Shown here: in pieces, positions 53,119 to 61,718 of the stretch
Numbering within the stretch: the stretch's first letter is position 1
How the letters are laid out: each line of letters begins with the position of its first letter
Source of the DNA: Ignatzschineria sp.
Lineage (GTDB): Bacteria; Pseudomonadota; Gammaproteobacteria; Cardiobacteriales; Wohlfahrtiimonadaceae
Length of the DNA: 63,825 nt
Assembly (NCBI GenBank): GCA_030150405.1
Contig: JASLFU010000005.1
Coordinates: forward strand, 1 to 63,825
Direction: 5' to 3'
Translations under genes and position numbers: made by a program
Notes under the pieces: generated by a model
What the model was told of the DNA's origin: nothing
The model's input: only the letters and a program-made list of their open reading frames with translations
The model's database searches: none

Positions 53119-54315
53119 ATGCCAAAAATAGAGACTGTAGATATCGCCACTCTCTCGAATGAGACGCTCCTTGAGCCCTTTTCGCCCGAAAATATCCCCC
53201 GTTTTCAGCAGCTTCTTTTAGAGTGGTTTGAGCGTGAAGGCCGCCATAATCTCCCCTGGAAGCCACAGCCTCAATTTTCGGTAGAGATTAACCTCTATCG
53301 CATCTGGATTTCAGAAATTATGTTGCAACAGACACAAGTAGCCACTGTAATCCCCTACTTTGAGCGCTTTATGAAGGCTTTCCCCACCCCTCAAAAGCTC
53401 GCAGAAGCGTCAGAAAAAGAGGTCTTAAAACTATGGGAAGGCTTAGGTTACTACTCTCGCGCTCGCAACCTCCACAGTGCCGCCAAGACTTTAGTCGAAG
53501 AGTTTAATGGCATTATGCCCCGGGAGTTTGAAAAGGTCCGCGCACTTAAAGGGGTGGGCGATACAACTGCAAGCGCTATTCTCTCCCAAGGATTTAACCT
53601 TCCTTACGCTATTTTAGATGGAAATGTTCGCCGCGTGCTGGCCAGAATTATCGGCATGACAGCTCCTAGAAAAGAGCTCGATCGGCGCTTAAAACCCTTT
53701 GCCGATGCCTTTGCCTGCCCACAAAATGCGGCAGATTACACTCAAGCAATTATGGATTTTGGCGCAACACTCTGTAAACGAAAGGCAGAATGTGATCGCT
53801 GTTTTTTTAAGGAGTATTGTGTTGCCTATAAACATGGGGAGGTGATGAATCTTCCTAAACCTAATCCCCCCAAAAAGCGCGCGGTGGAATCCCTACTTCT
53901 GCCCCTTATTCTCTCTCCCGAAGGGAAATTGCTACTTGAAAAACGTCCTAGTCGAGGCATCTGGGCGAATCTCTACTCCCTGCCGGAGATCATCCTTAAA
54001 GGGCGCACTTCTCAACGCAAAGACTCTGCTCTCTTTACTCTTTTGCCCTCCTTGAAAACCGTCATACTTCACCAGGAAAATAGCCCCAAAAAGGCGCTCC
54101 ATTTTCAACATCAATTCTCCCACTATACATTAGAGGCCTCACCCAAAATCATAACGCTTACAGCAAAAGAGATGGAAATATTAAAAACTCAGTGGGGGAA
54201 TAATCCCGATTTAGCACACTATCGCTTCTATACTCTAAAGGAAATAGAGGCTCTTCCTAAGCCCGCACCCATTATCACGCTTCTCGAAAGTGTAAAGACG
54301 ATTTTAAAAATGTAG
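53119..54315 (+). CDS. mutY: Adenine DNA glycosylase MutY
   Basis: Removes adenine opposite 8-oxoguanine. It has 398 residues. An N-terminal extension of about 25 residues comes first. The helix-hairpin-helix core follows with catalytic Glu66 in RIWISEIMLQQTQ and catalytic Asp167 in ILDGNVRRVLAR. The hairpin is LKGVGDTTASAI. The iron-sulfur loop has Cys219, 225, 228 and 234, spacing C-x5-C-x2-C-x5-C, one residue shorter than the usual C-x6-C-x2-C-x5-C. The C-terminal NUDIX-like domain (about 255-398) reads oxoguanine. Confidence 0.95.
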   Translation: MPKIETVDIATLSNETLLEPFSPENIPRFQQLLLEWFEREGRHNLPWKPQPQFSVEINLYRIWISEIMLQQTQVATVIPYFERFMKAFPTPQKLAEASEKEVLKLWEGLGYYSRARNLHSAAKTLVEEFNGIMPREFEKVRALKGVGDTTASAILSQGFNLPYAILDGNVRRVLARIIGMTAPRKELDRRLKPFADAFACPQNAADYTQAIMDFGATLCKRKAECDRCFFKEYCVAYKHGEVMNLPKPNPPKKRAVESLLLPLILSPEGKLLLEKRPSRGIWANLYSLPEIILKGRTSQRKDSALFTLLPSLKTVILHQENSPKKALHFQHQFSHYTLEASPKIITLTAKEMEILKTQWGNNPDLAHYRFYTLKEIEALPKPAPIITLLESVKTILKM

Positions 54316-54327
54316 GCTTAAAATCGT
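54298..54327 (+). terminator. Stem-loop across the mutY stop codon
   Basis: A perfect 10-bp A/T-rich stem ACGATTTTAA/TTAAAATCGT (54298-54307, 54318-54327) has the TAG stop in its 10-base loop. Only a short TTC follows, so it is a weak terminator or a 3'-end stabiliser. Confidence 0.45.
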
Positions 54328-54465
54328 TTCTAAAATGTAATTCCGATGCACATTTATTTACCCCTTTTTTTGTAGTAAAATGTGGGATCAACTGCGACAA
54401 ATATTGCGTTCTTATCTCGCGCTTTTATCGCACTTTTGCTCTTTTATTCTGCTTTTAGGATGCTC

Positions 54466-56262
54466 ATGACCTCTAAAAAGTCCTTCGCCCTCTGCAATCT
54501 ACTTGCGTCATCGCTGATGATCACAACATTGGTCATTAGCCCAAGCAATGTGGTGGCGAGTGAAAAATCCTCTTTAGGTGGTCAACTACCAACGCTCTAT
54601 AAAGCGACACAAAAAGCACCAAAATCTCCCGGGAAAAAGAACAAACTAACAGCTCCCCAAAAAGATCAGCAAGCTCGTGTGCTAAGAGCCATCATGCCTA
54701 TGCTCTATTTAGAGATCGATCAATTAGTTAAGGAGCATAAAGCGCTCACTCAAAAGAGCTCGCAAAAAGAGGAGGTCTCCTTTAAAGATTATCTGATCGG
54801 AACTCTCTTCCCACAGCACCAGGAGCGCATACGGCATGCGGGAATCTCTGAAGATGCGGAACTTAAAGCCGGAGAGGAGCGCCTTAAACTCTATAAAAAA
54901 TCCCCCGAAAAACGGGAAGAGGCCAAAAAGCTCGAGGCTGAGATTCGCCAAGTTCTTAATAAACAACGTAATGCTAATGAAGAGCCCCTCTCGCCTGAAG
55001 AGATGGAGGCATATCTCGATAATTTAGAAAATCCCACACAAAAAGGGGAGGCTGAAACAGCCAAAGCTCTTCTTGCGCCTGAGCGCTTACCTACTGCCCT
55101 AAAAGAGAAGCAGCAAACAGTGACTCACGGAGAATATAATCCTGCCGATGAGCGCCCTCTTTCTCTTACAGATAAGATCGAACAGCTCTTAACCACTGGG
55201 GATTACTATTTTTTAGCAGATAATGTTGACCGTGCACGCACCTACTATATTCAGGCGGTGGAACAGGGAGCGCGTTTTAAAAATAGTCCGCTCTATGCCA
55301 GAGCTTTAGTTAAACTTGCCGATATTGAAGAGAATCGTTATCTCGCCCGCTTCCAATATAGTAATGCGCTCGATATTTATGAGCTAAATGCTAAAGAGCA
55401 TCAAGAAGCGATCGCCGATGTATTAGAAAAATTGGTCTGGACCTTTGATTTTACCAGCGAGCGGGATGTCGCTTTTGAAATTCTTAATCGTGCAAAATCG
55501 ATTCGGGAGGCGCGCCCTTATACTCCAAAATATACGGAAACATTACGGGCTTTAGCATGGTTTCATGAGATCAACAACGAATTTGTAAAGGCGGAAAAGC
55601 ATTATCAAAAAGCGATCGATCTCGATCTTGAGCATCTCACCGCTCGGGATATTCGTACTGTTTTAGCGCTGGAAAATTATGCTCAATTTTTTATCGACTA
55701 TGAAAAGTATGAAAAAGCGGAGAAGGTGTTACGGCTAAAGTTAAAAGAGCATTTAGCCATCACGCCGCCCGATTACTATAACTTAGGGCGCACGCAATCT
55801 ATGCTCGGCTGGACGCTCTTAAAACTTGGCAAACAGAAAGCGCCGTTAAAGTATTTCACCGAAGCGCTTGGGAATATTAATTACAGCTTAACAAAGCATC
55901 GTTTTATTCCCCACTACTACTCCCTTCCTGCGCTCTTTGATCTTATCTACTATCATACTCAAAATGGAGAGTATGAGCGGGCGGAGATCTATTTTAATAC
56001 TGCTAAAATTATCCTTACAGAGGCAGGTGAAGAGGATATTCTCGATTATCTGCGCTATACAGAAAAACAGGAGATCACCGACAATGGCATTGGCGGCTTT
56101 CCTTGGTCGTTAGAGGCACAAGTAGAAGGCGCTCAGGCGATGTTTGAGTATCTCGATTATCAAAAGATCACCGCTGAGCTCGAGGCTTTAGAAGCTGAGC
56201 ATCAATCTAAAATTCAGATCTTAGAAGCGCTCGATAATACTCACCTTCCCGATAGTGAATAA
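54466..56262 (+). CDS. Exported TPR-repeat protein of unknown function
   Basis: About 598 residues. I start at ATG 54466 (AGGA seven bases upstream). This gives a Sec-type signal peptide MTSKKSFALCNLLASSLM with cleavage after VVA (about 32). The frame could begin earlier at a GTG without a ribosome site. The charged middle (about 45-200, Lys/Glu-rich) has no recognised domain. The C-terminal half has several TPR-like units, for example YYFLADNVDRARTYYIQAVE (about 245), LAWFHEINNEFVKAEKHYQK (about 365) and ALENYAQFFIDYEKYEKAEK (about 400). Likely a periplasmic scaffold for protein contacts. I do not recognise the family. Confidence 0.7.
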   Translation: MTSKKSFALCNLLASSLMITTLVISPSNVVASEKSSLGGQLPTLYKATQKAPKSPGKKNKLTAPQKDQQARVLRAIMPMLYLEIDQLVKEHKALTQKSSQKEEVSFKDYLIGTLFPQHQERIRHAGISEDAELKAGEERLKLYKKSPEKREEAKKLEAEIRQVLNKQRNANEEPLSPEEMEAYLDNLENPTQKGEAETAKALLAPERLPTALKEKQQTVTHGEYNPADERPLSLTDKIEQLLTTGDYYFLADNVDRARTYYIQAVEQGARFKNSPLYARALVKLADIEENRYLARFQYSNALDIYELNAKEHQEAIADVLEKLVWTFDFTSERDVAFEILNRAKSIREARPYTPKYTETLRALAWFHEINNEFVKAEKHYQKAIDLDLEHLTARDIRTVLALENYAQFFIDYEKYEKAEKVLRLKLKEHLAITPPDYYNLGRTQSMLGWTLLKLGKQKAPLKYFTEALGNINYSLTKHRFIPHYYSLPALFDLIYYHTQNGEYERAEIYFNTAKIILTEAGEEDILDYLRYTEKQEITDNGIGGFPWSLEAQVEGAQAMFEYLDYQKITAELEALEAEHQSKIQILEALDNTHLPDSE

Positions 56263-56306
56263 TTTCTAACACTCTATAAACAATAAATTATAAAAAGGAG
56301 AGTTCT

Positions 56307-57119
56307 GTGGCTATCTATGTCATGGGGGATCTGCATAGCTGTTTTGATCAATTTAAAGCACTCCTTCAAAAAATGCAGTTTAACCCCGCTCAAGATCAAC
56401 TCTATCTTGTGGGAGATCTTATCAACCGGGGGCCACAATCGGCGAAGATTATGCGCTATCTTCTCGCCCATGAAGCCGCTATTAAGCCTGTTTTAGGCAA
56501 CCATGATCTCTCCTACCTGGTCTATGAAGCGGGTGAAACACGTCTTCGCCGGGGAGATACTTATGATGAGCTTATTACCCTTCCAGAGCGAAAAGAGATT
56601 CGTAATTACCTACGTCGGCAACCTTTAATGCGCTATCTTCCCGAGCTTAATATTGCCATAGCCCATGCAGGTATTCCCCCCATTTGGTCTATTCAAGAGG
56701 CGCTCTCTTTAAGTGATGAGGTGAGCCGATTACTCCAGACAAAAGATAAGGCTCGCTATAAACATCTCATGAAGCGAATGTTTGGCAATACACCTACAAA
56801 ATGGGATCCCCTGCTTTTAGGGGATGATCGCATTCGAGTAATTATTAATTACTTCTCGCGCATGCGCTACCTCTATTCCGATCTCTCTTTAGATTTTGAA
56901 AATAAACAGCAGGAATATAATGCCGATCTTATGCAACCTTGGTTTAAATATCCCCGTCCGAAACATCAGGGGACCAAGATTATCTACGGGCATTGGGCAA
57001 GTCTAGGCGTTCATCAAGAAAATGGTACCTACTGCATCGACTCAGGCTGCGTATGGCAGGGTAAATTAAGCGCTCTAAGAGTCGATACAAAAGAGTGGGA
57101 GCTTATTCAAGTCTCTTAA
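56307..57119 (+). CDS. apaH: Symmetrical bis(5'-nucleosyl)-tetraphosphatase ApaH
   Basis: Metallophosphoesterase cleaving Ap4A to two ADP. It has 270 residues. PPP-family motifs: the first is GDLHSCFD (7-14), where the usual Gly after His is Ser11. The second is GDLINRGPQ (GDxxxRG) and the third GNHDLS. Downstream is 'AHAGIPPIW', and near the end 'YGHWASLGVH' and 'CIDSGCVWQG'. The start is GTG with AAAAAGGAG seven bases upstream. The first metal-site ligands (Asp8, His10) are retained, so activity is expected. Confidence 0.91.
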   Translation: MAIYVMGDLHSCFDQFKALLQKMQFNPAQDQLYLVGDLINRGPQSAKIMRYLLAHEAAIKPVLGNHDLSYLVYEAGETRLRRGDTYDELITLPERKEIRNYLRRQPLMRYLPELNIAIAHAGIPPIWSIQEALSLSDEVSRLLQTKDKARYKHLMKRMFGNTPTKWDPLLLGDDRIRVIINYFSRMRYLYSDLSLDFENKQQEYNADLMQPWFKYPRPKHQGTKIIYGHWASLGVHQENGTYCIDSGCVWQGKLSALRVDTKEWELIQVS

Positions 57120-57171
57120 AAAGCTAAGCAGAGAGCAATCTTTTAGCTCCCTCCATTTTAAAACTTCCAAT

Positions 57172-57206
57172 AAAAAAGGGATACCCACCAAAGGCATCCC
57201 TTTTTA
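57172..57206. terminator. Bidirectional terminator between apaH and the BCCT gene
   Basis: A stem AAAAAGGGATxCC/GGxATCCCTTTTT (about 57173-57205) with one mismatch has T runs on both strands. Confidence 0.82.
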
Positions 57207-57258
57207 TTTTTACGTGCACTTACTCAATAAAGTGCGTTAGGTAAAGAGAAGCTGCTGA

Positions 57259-59385
57259 TTACTCCTCTTCCACCGGGGCTTCAAAGTTCTGAATATAGTA
57301 AGTGTGGCTTGTATATTGATCCACAATATCATTACTAATATTCTCATCAGTATACCCCATGATGTCATACCCTTTACTTCCATCATCGAGGTAAACCTCA
57401 GCCCGATAATATTGCCGATCCTCATCTTCAGCAATACCATCTTCATCCACATCGATATACTCTGGCTTAAGGTATGAGCAAGCCTTTACCCGATAAGTAA
57501 AATTGGAATGCTCACCATGATCCACCTCTAAGCGTACATCAAAGGGATTATCCGCACTGATTCTTGCTGTCACCCCTTCATCGGCAAAAGCCTTCTTCAC
57601 ATCCGCAAATACCGGCAAAACATGACGACGAATAAAACGTGCAACTTCTGCTTTATCAGGGTACTCCATAAGATTATGAAGACGCTGCTCCCAACCACCA
57701 GAATCGGCAATAGGCTGAATATACATCTGCGCCTTTTCACGAAGTTCAATCTTCCCAAACTCGGTTCTAAAGGCTTTATAGAGTCCCCAGATTGAAGCGA
57801 GAATAATCAAACTAAAAGGAAATGCAGACATCGTAGAGACAGTTTGCAGAGCTTCTAAGCCTCCATTGACTAAGAGCACAATTGCAATGACTCCTGTAAT
57901 TGAGCCCCAGAAAATGCGCTGCCAGAGCGGTGAATTGCGCCCTTCATCTTTACTTGCGAGCATATTCATCACTAATGCGCCCGAGTCGGCACTTGTAATA
58001 AAGAAGACTGCCACCATCACCACGGCAACAAAAGAGATCACCGCACGGATAAGATCCGCAGAGATCACTGCATCCACCGCATCACTAACCGGGAAATGAC
58101 TAATAAACGCAAAGAGCGCTTTAGAGCTTCCATCAGGACCTAAAAGCACCTCTTTAAGCTCAGTAATACCATCGCTAGAGATCATATCAATGGCGGAGTT
58201 GCCAAAGGTGGTCATCCAGAAGAAGGTAAAACCTGCAGGAATAAGCAAAACACCGCCCACAAAGTTACGGATGGTTCTTCCCCGAGAGATACGAGCAATA
58301 AACATCCCCACAAAAGGAGACCATGCAATCCACCAACCCCAATAGGCGATCGTCCAGCCTCCTAACCAACCTTGTGCCGCCTCTTTTACTTCAGCAGAAG
58401 CCGCAGACTCATAGGTATAAAGGTTAAAAGTTTTCTGGAAAAGATCGGGGAAATAGAGCCCAATATTTTGCATTAATGCCTCTAATAGATAGACGATCTT
58501 ACCTCCAAAGAGGAAGATAAAGAGCACCAATACAAACGCTAAGACTAAGTTCGTTTCTGAAAGAATCTTAATTCCACGATCAAGGCCTAAGCTGACTGAA
58601 AGCGTAGCACAGAGAGTCGTTAAGATAATTAATACAATCTGTACTTGCGAAGAGACCTCAATATAGTTTGGGAAAATATAGCTTAACCCGGTATTGATCT
58701 GAACAACACCAAACCCTAAAGTCGTCGCCACTCCAAACACCGTTCCGGCCACTGCAAAAGTATCGATTGCATCGCCCCAGCGGCCATAAATCTTATCGCC
58801 GATCATTGGATAGAGTGCAGAGCGGAGCGCAAGAGGAAGCTTTAAACGAAAGCTAAAGTACGCCAAAATAAGCCCCACAATGCCGTAGATCGCCCAGGCA
58901 TGTAGCCCCCAGTGGAAGAAGGTGATATTCATTGCTTCTCGGGCCGCTTCAATCGTCTCCCCTTCCCCTATAGGTGGCGATAAATAGTGAAGTAACGGCT
59001 CAGCGACACCAAAGAACATGATCCCAATCCCCATCCCCGTAGAGAAGAGCATCGCAAACCAGCTGCCATCGCTATATTCAGCCTCAGCATGATCCGGCCC
59101 AAGCTTGAGCGTTCCATACTTACTTAAGGCTGCAAAAATAAAGGTAATAAGAATAATGCCTACCGAAAGTAGGTAATACCAACTTAAATTCTCAGTAATC
59201 CACGCCAAGATATTAGCAAAAAGATCGCCGGCGTTAGGATGTAAAAGTGCCACAGCAATAATAAGAAAGATAATCGCATTTGCACTTATAAAGACTGGCA
59301 GATGTAGATTACTAAAGAATCCCTGTTTCTGATCGCCGGCCGTTGCCTTAGAGGTCGTGGTCTCGGCTTTCTCAATAGTTGCCAT
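57259..59385 (-). CDS. betT: BCCT-family choline/betaine transporter (BetT-like)
   Basis: 708 residues with twelve membrane helices. The BCCT hallmarks are FSTGMGIGIMFFGVAEPLLH (about 112-131) and 'GWTIAYWGWWIAWSPFVGMFIARISRGRT' (aromatic substrate box plus the coupling loop). A long cytosolic C-terminal domain (about 530-708) is typical of BetT-like, osmotically controlled members. Choline is the likeliest substrate. Carnitine or glycine betaine cannot be ruled out, and no bet synthesis genes are nearby. Confidence 0.85.
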   Translation of the reverse strand: MATIEKAETTTSKATAGDQKQGFFSNLHLPVFISANAIIFLIIAVALLHPNAGDLFANILAWITENLSWYYLLSVGIILITFIFAALSKYGTLKLGPDHAEAEYSDGSWFAMLFSTGMGIGIMFFGVAEPLLHYLSPPIGEGETIEAAREAMNITFFHWGLHAWAIYGIVGLILAYFSFRLKLPLALRSALYPMIGDKIYGRWGDAIDTFAVAGTVFGVATTLGFGVVQINTGLSYIFPNYIEVSSQVQIVLIILTTLCATLSVSLGLDRGIKILSETNLVLAFVLVLFIFLFGGKIVYLLEALMQNIGLYFPDLFQKTFNLYTYESAASAEVKEAAQGWLGGWTIAYWGWWIAWSPFVGMFIARISRGRTIRNFVGGVLLIPAGFTFFWMTTFGNSAIDMISSDGITELKEVLLGPDGSSKALFAFISHFPVSDAVDAVISADLIRAVISFVAVVMVAVFFITSADSGALVMNMLASKDEGRNSPLWQRIFWGSITGVIAIVLLVNGGLEALQTVSTMSAFPFSLIILASIWGLYKAFRTEFGKIELREKAQMYIQPIADSGGWEQRLHNLMEYPDKAEVARFIRRHVLPVFADVKKAFADEGVTARISADNPFDVRLEVDHGEHSNFTYRVKACSYLKPEYIDVDEDGIAEDEDRQYYRAEVYLDDGSKGYDIMGYTDENISNDIVDQYTSHTYYIQNFEAPVEEE

Positions 59386-59476
59386 AAAATTTATATTTTC
59401 CTTTCTCCAAGTAGAGACTTGAAGGTGACTAAAATTACATTTTCATACTCTGTCGATAAGCTCGATTAGTGTAGTC

Positions 59477-59494
59477 AACATTTTTGTAAATGTT
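59477..59494 (-). promoter_or_regulatory. Palindrome upstream of betT
   Basis: AACATTT-TTGT-AAATGTT, 7-bp arms and a 4-base centre, about 92 bases before the betT start. The size suits a dimeric TetR-like operator. No regulator gene is adjacent. Confidence 0.35.
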
Positions 59495-59804
59495 CTTCAA
59501 AAAATCATCACTTCCAAGCAATCGACCTATAGATTTTTATCAATTAGATCAGCCCCTTAATCAATAACAGGATAAGCTAATATCTAAAAAGGTTTGAAAA
59601 AATAAGTGGACAAGGATAGCACAATTTCCCCGCCTCTTCTGTTCGCCCCCAGAATTCCCCCCGACTTTTGGGAACTTTTTAAGCCAAAAATCGACTCTTT
59701 ATTATACAAAAATAGCACAAATATTAAGCAATCCCATAAAAATCACAATAATAAAAAGCTTCCTCTCCCTTTTAAAAAATCAGCAATAAAAACACCACTA
59801 AAAT

Positions 59805-59847
59805 ATCTTCCCAAATATTTCTCTAAATCGCCTAAAAATGGGAAGAT
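59805..59847 (+). repeat. Inverted repeat upstream of engB
   Basis: Perfect 9-bp arms ATCTTCCCA and TGGGAAGAT are separated by 25 bases, about 100 bases before engB. It could form an RNA stem in the engB leader. Confidence 0.4.
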
Positions 59848-59948
59848 GAGCTCTGTTCAACAACCTTACGTTTTCCATGGCAAAAGTGCTTTTATGGCAG
59901 AAAAAAGGTATCATTAGGGGTTAATTTAGCTATCAATTGGGGTTCTCT

Positions 59949-60620
59949 ATGACACAAAAAATAAAATCGCTCTTACGAAAAAGCGCCTTTAAAACGAGCG
60001 CAAATAGCTTAAGTCAATTACCTCCAAGCCGCTCGGAGATCGCCTTTGCAGGACGATCAAACGCTGGTAAATCGAGTGCTCTTAATCTCATTACCGGAAT
60101 TAAAGGCTTGGCAAGAACCTCTAAAACCCCGGGAAGAACGCAGCTAATTAACTACTTTGAAGTGGTCGATGAGCTCTATCTTGTGGACTTACCTGGCTAT
60201 GGCTATGCAAAAGTACCCTTAGAGATTCGAGAGCATTGGCAAAAGATCTTGCAGCAATACTTTGAGCAGCGCGAATCCTTAGGGGGCTTAATTATGCTGG
60301 CAGATTCTCGCATGCCGCTTACAGAATTAGATAAACAGATGCTCCATTGGTGTGAATATCAAGAGCTTCCTACCCATCTGCTGCTTACTAAAGCAGATAA
60401 GCTGAGCCGCAACCAAGGGCAAAGCGCTCTAGCAAAGGTAAAAAAGGTCTTAAAAGAGGAATTTTCCATCCCCATTACAGCGCAGCTCTTCTCTGCAACA
60501 AAGCCTGAAATTGGACTTGCGGAAATTCATCAATATCTTGGAAATTGGTTAAACTTCTACCTTTCTGAGCCAGAAGAGCCGTTTGAAAATAAGGAACCTT
60601 CCTCCAATGAGCCCACTTAA
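59949..60620 (+). CDS. engB: Ribosome-biogenesis GTPase EngB (YihA/YsxC)
   Basis: GTPase needed for 50S subunit assembly, about 223 residues. G1 is AGRSNAGKSSALN (about 33-45). The TRTSKTPGRTQLINYF-like switch reads LARTSKTPGRTQLINYFEV. G3 is DLPGYGYAKV and G4 is TKADKL. The frame can be extended four codons to a TTG. The ATG at 59949 with GGGG eight bases before it is preferred. The tail is acidic. Confidence 0.94.
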   Translation: MTQKIKSLLRKSAFKTSANSLSQLPPSRSEIAFAGRSNAGKSSALNLITGIKGLARTSKTPGRTQLINYFEVVDELYLVDLPGYGYAKVPLEIREHWQKILQQYFEQRESLGGLIMLADSRMPLTELDKQMLHWCEYQELPTHLLLTKADKLSRNQGQSALAKVKKVLKEEFSIPITAQLFSATKPEIGLAEIHQYLGNWLNFYLSEPEEPFENKEPSSNEPT

Positions 60621-60665
60621 GATCCTTCAATAACAGAGTATTACTTACAAAACCTAAAGAGTAAA

Positions 60666-61706
60666 ATGAGTACGGTTATGAGCCATCATCCCTTAATTTT
60701 AGTTGCCGATATGGGCGCAACCTTTTCCCGCATTGGGGTTATTGATGAATTTGCGGCGATTCGCCATGTAGAGACATTACGCTCCAATGATTACCCCTCC
60801 CCTAAAGAGGTGATTGAGGCCTATCTCTCACGTTTTGAATTCCCCCATCCTGCGGAAGTTATGATCGCTGTGGCTGCTCCTATTTTGGGGGATCGTCTTA
60901 AACTCACCAATATTCATTGGGAGTTTAGCATTCAAGAGATAGCCCACGAGCTCAATACCCGTGTCACCTTTGTCAATGATTTTGAAGCACTCTCCCTCTC
61001 CCTTCACCATTTAGCGACCCAAGATATTGTCGCTATCCATCAGCGCCCTTTAGAAAAAGAGCCAACATCTACCTCTGCGACAGAAAATGAGATCGAACCG
61101 CTCTCAACCTCCTTAACTGCACTGAGCGATGCTCCCAAAGTAGTGATCGGCACAGGGACAGGATTTGGGACAGCCTTAACGCTCCGCGATGGGGAGCGTC
61201 TAATTAGCCTTCCCGCTGAAGGTGGCCATGCACTCTATGCTCCCCAAGATTTAGAAGAGATCGAAATTATGAAGCTCTCGATCCAAAATCTTAAGCGCCC
61301 CCTTATTGTGGAAGATCTCCTCTCATGCAAGGAGGGAATTCCCCGCTTAATTCGCAAAATGGGGATGATTCATGATCAAACTACCGATTACAGCGATGCC
61401 AAAGGCTTAGTACACGCTGCTATCGAGGAGGAAAATCCCTTCGCCCAGAAGATTCTTCATCGCTACTGCGCTATGTTAGGCAATGTAGCCAGTAATATTG
61501 CGCTAACCACCGGCGCGCAGGGGGGCGTCTATATCGGTGGTGGCTTTGTGCCCCGCTTTACCCAGTTTTTGCAACAATCGGCCTTTCGCCACTCATTTGA
61601 GAATAAAGCCTCTGTGGAAGGTTATCTCAAAGCGATCCCAGCCTATGTGATCACCCACCCTTACGCGACACTTATTGGGTTGCAATATCTCTTAACGCAA
61701 CGTTAA
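60666..61706 (+). CDS. glk: Glucokinase (ROK-unrelated proteobacterial Glk family)
   Basis: Phosphorylates glucose with ATP. It has 346 residues. The phosphate-1 loop reads VADMGATFSRIGVI (about 14-27), where the common form is D-x-G-G-T-N-x-R, so Gly-Thr-Asn is altered. Substrate-side motifs are 'FVNDFEALSLSL' (catalytic Asp), 'VIGTGTGFGTAL' and 'LPAEGGHALYAP'. The C-terminus has 'GGVYIGGGFVPRFTQFL'. A low-complexity Thr/Ser/Glu insert lies at about 122-150. It is 12 bases before an RpiR-type regulator. Confidence 0.86.
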   Translation: MSTVMSHHPLILVADMGATFSRIGVIDEFAAIRHVETLRSNDYPSPKEVIEAYLSRFEFPHPAEVMIAVAAPILGDRLKLTNIHWEFSIQEIAHELNTRVTFVNDFEALSLSLHHLATQDIVAIHQRPLEKEPTSTSATENEIEPLSTSLTALSDAPKVVIGTGTGFGTALTLRDGERLISLPAEGGHALYAPQDLEEIEIMKLSIQNLKRPLIVEDLLSCKEGIPRLIRKMGMIHDQTTDYSDAKGLVHAAIEEENPFAQKILHRYCAMLGNVASNIALTTGAQGGVYIGGGFVPRFTQFLQQSAFRHSFENKASVEGYLKAIPAYVITHPYATLIGLQYLLTQR

Positions 61707-61718
61707 TCGGAGGAGCTT

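Larger units (their letters stand above)
59386..59948. other. Long intergenic region betT-engB
   Basis: 563 bases without a convincing gene. A 103-codon frame at 59606-59917 starts at GTG, lacks a ribosome site and has a low-complexity Lys/Pro/Ser composition, so I treat it as noise. Two perfect inverted repeats are present: AACATTT/AAATGTT (59477-59494) and ATCTTCCCA/TGGGAAGAT (59805-59847). Confidence 0.55.

Noticed and set aside
59606..59917. 103-codon plus-strand frame upstream of engB
   Set aside because: GTG start without a ribosome site, low-complexity Lys/Pro/Ser content and no domain. Lies in an AT-rich gap.
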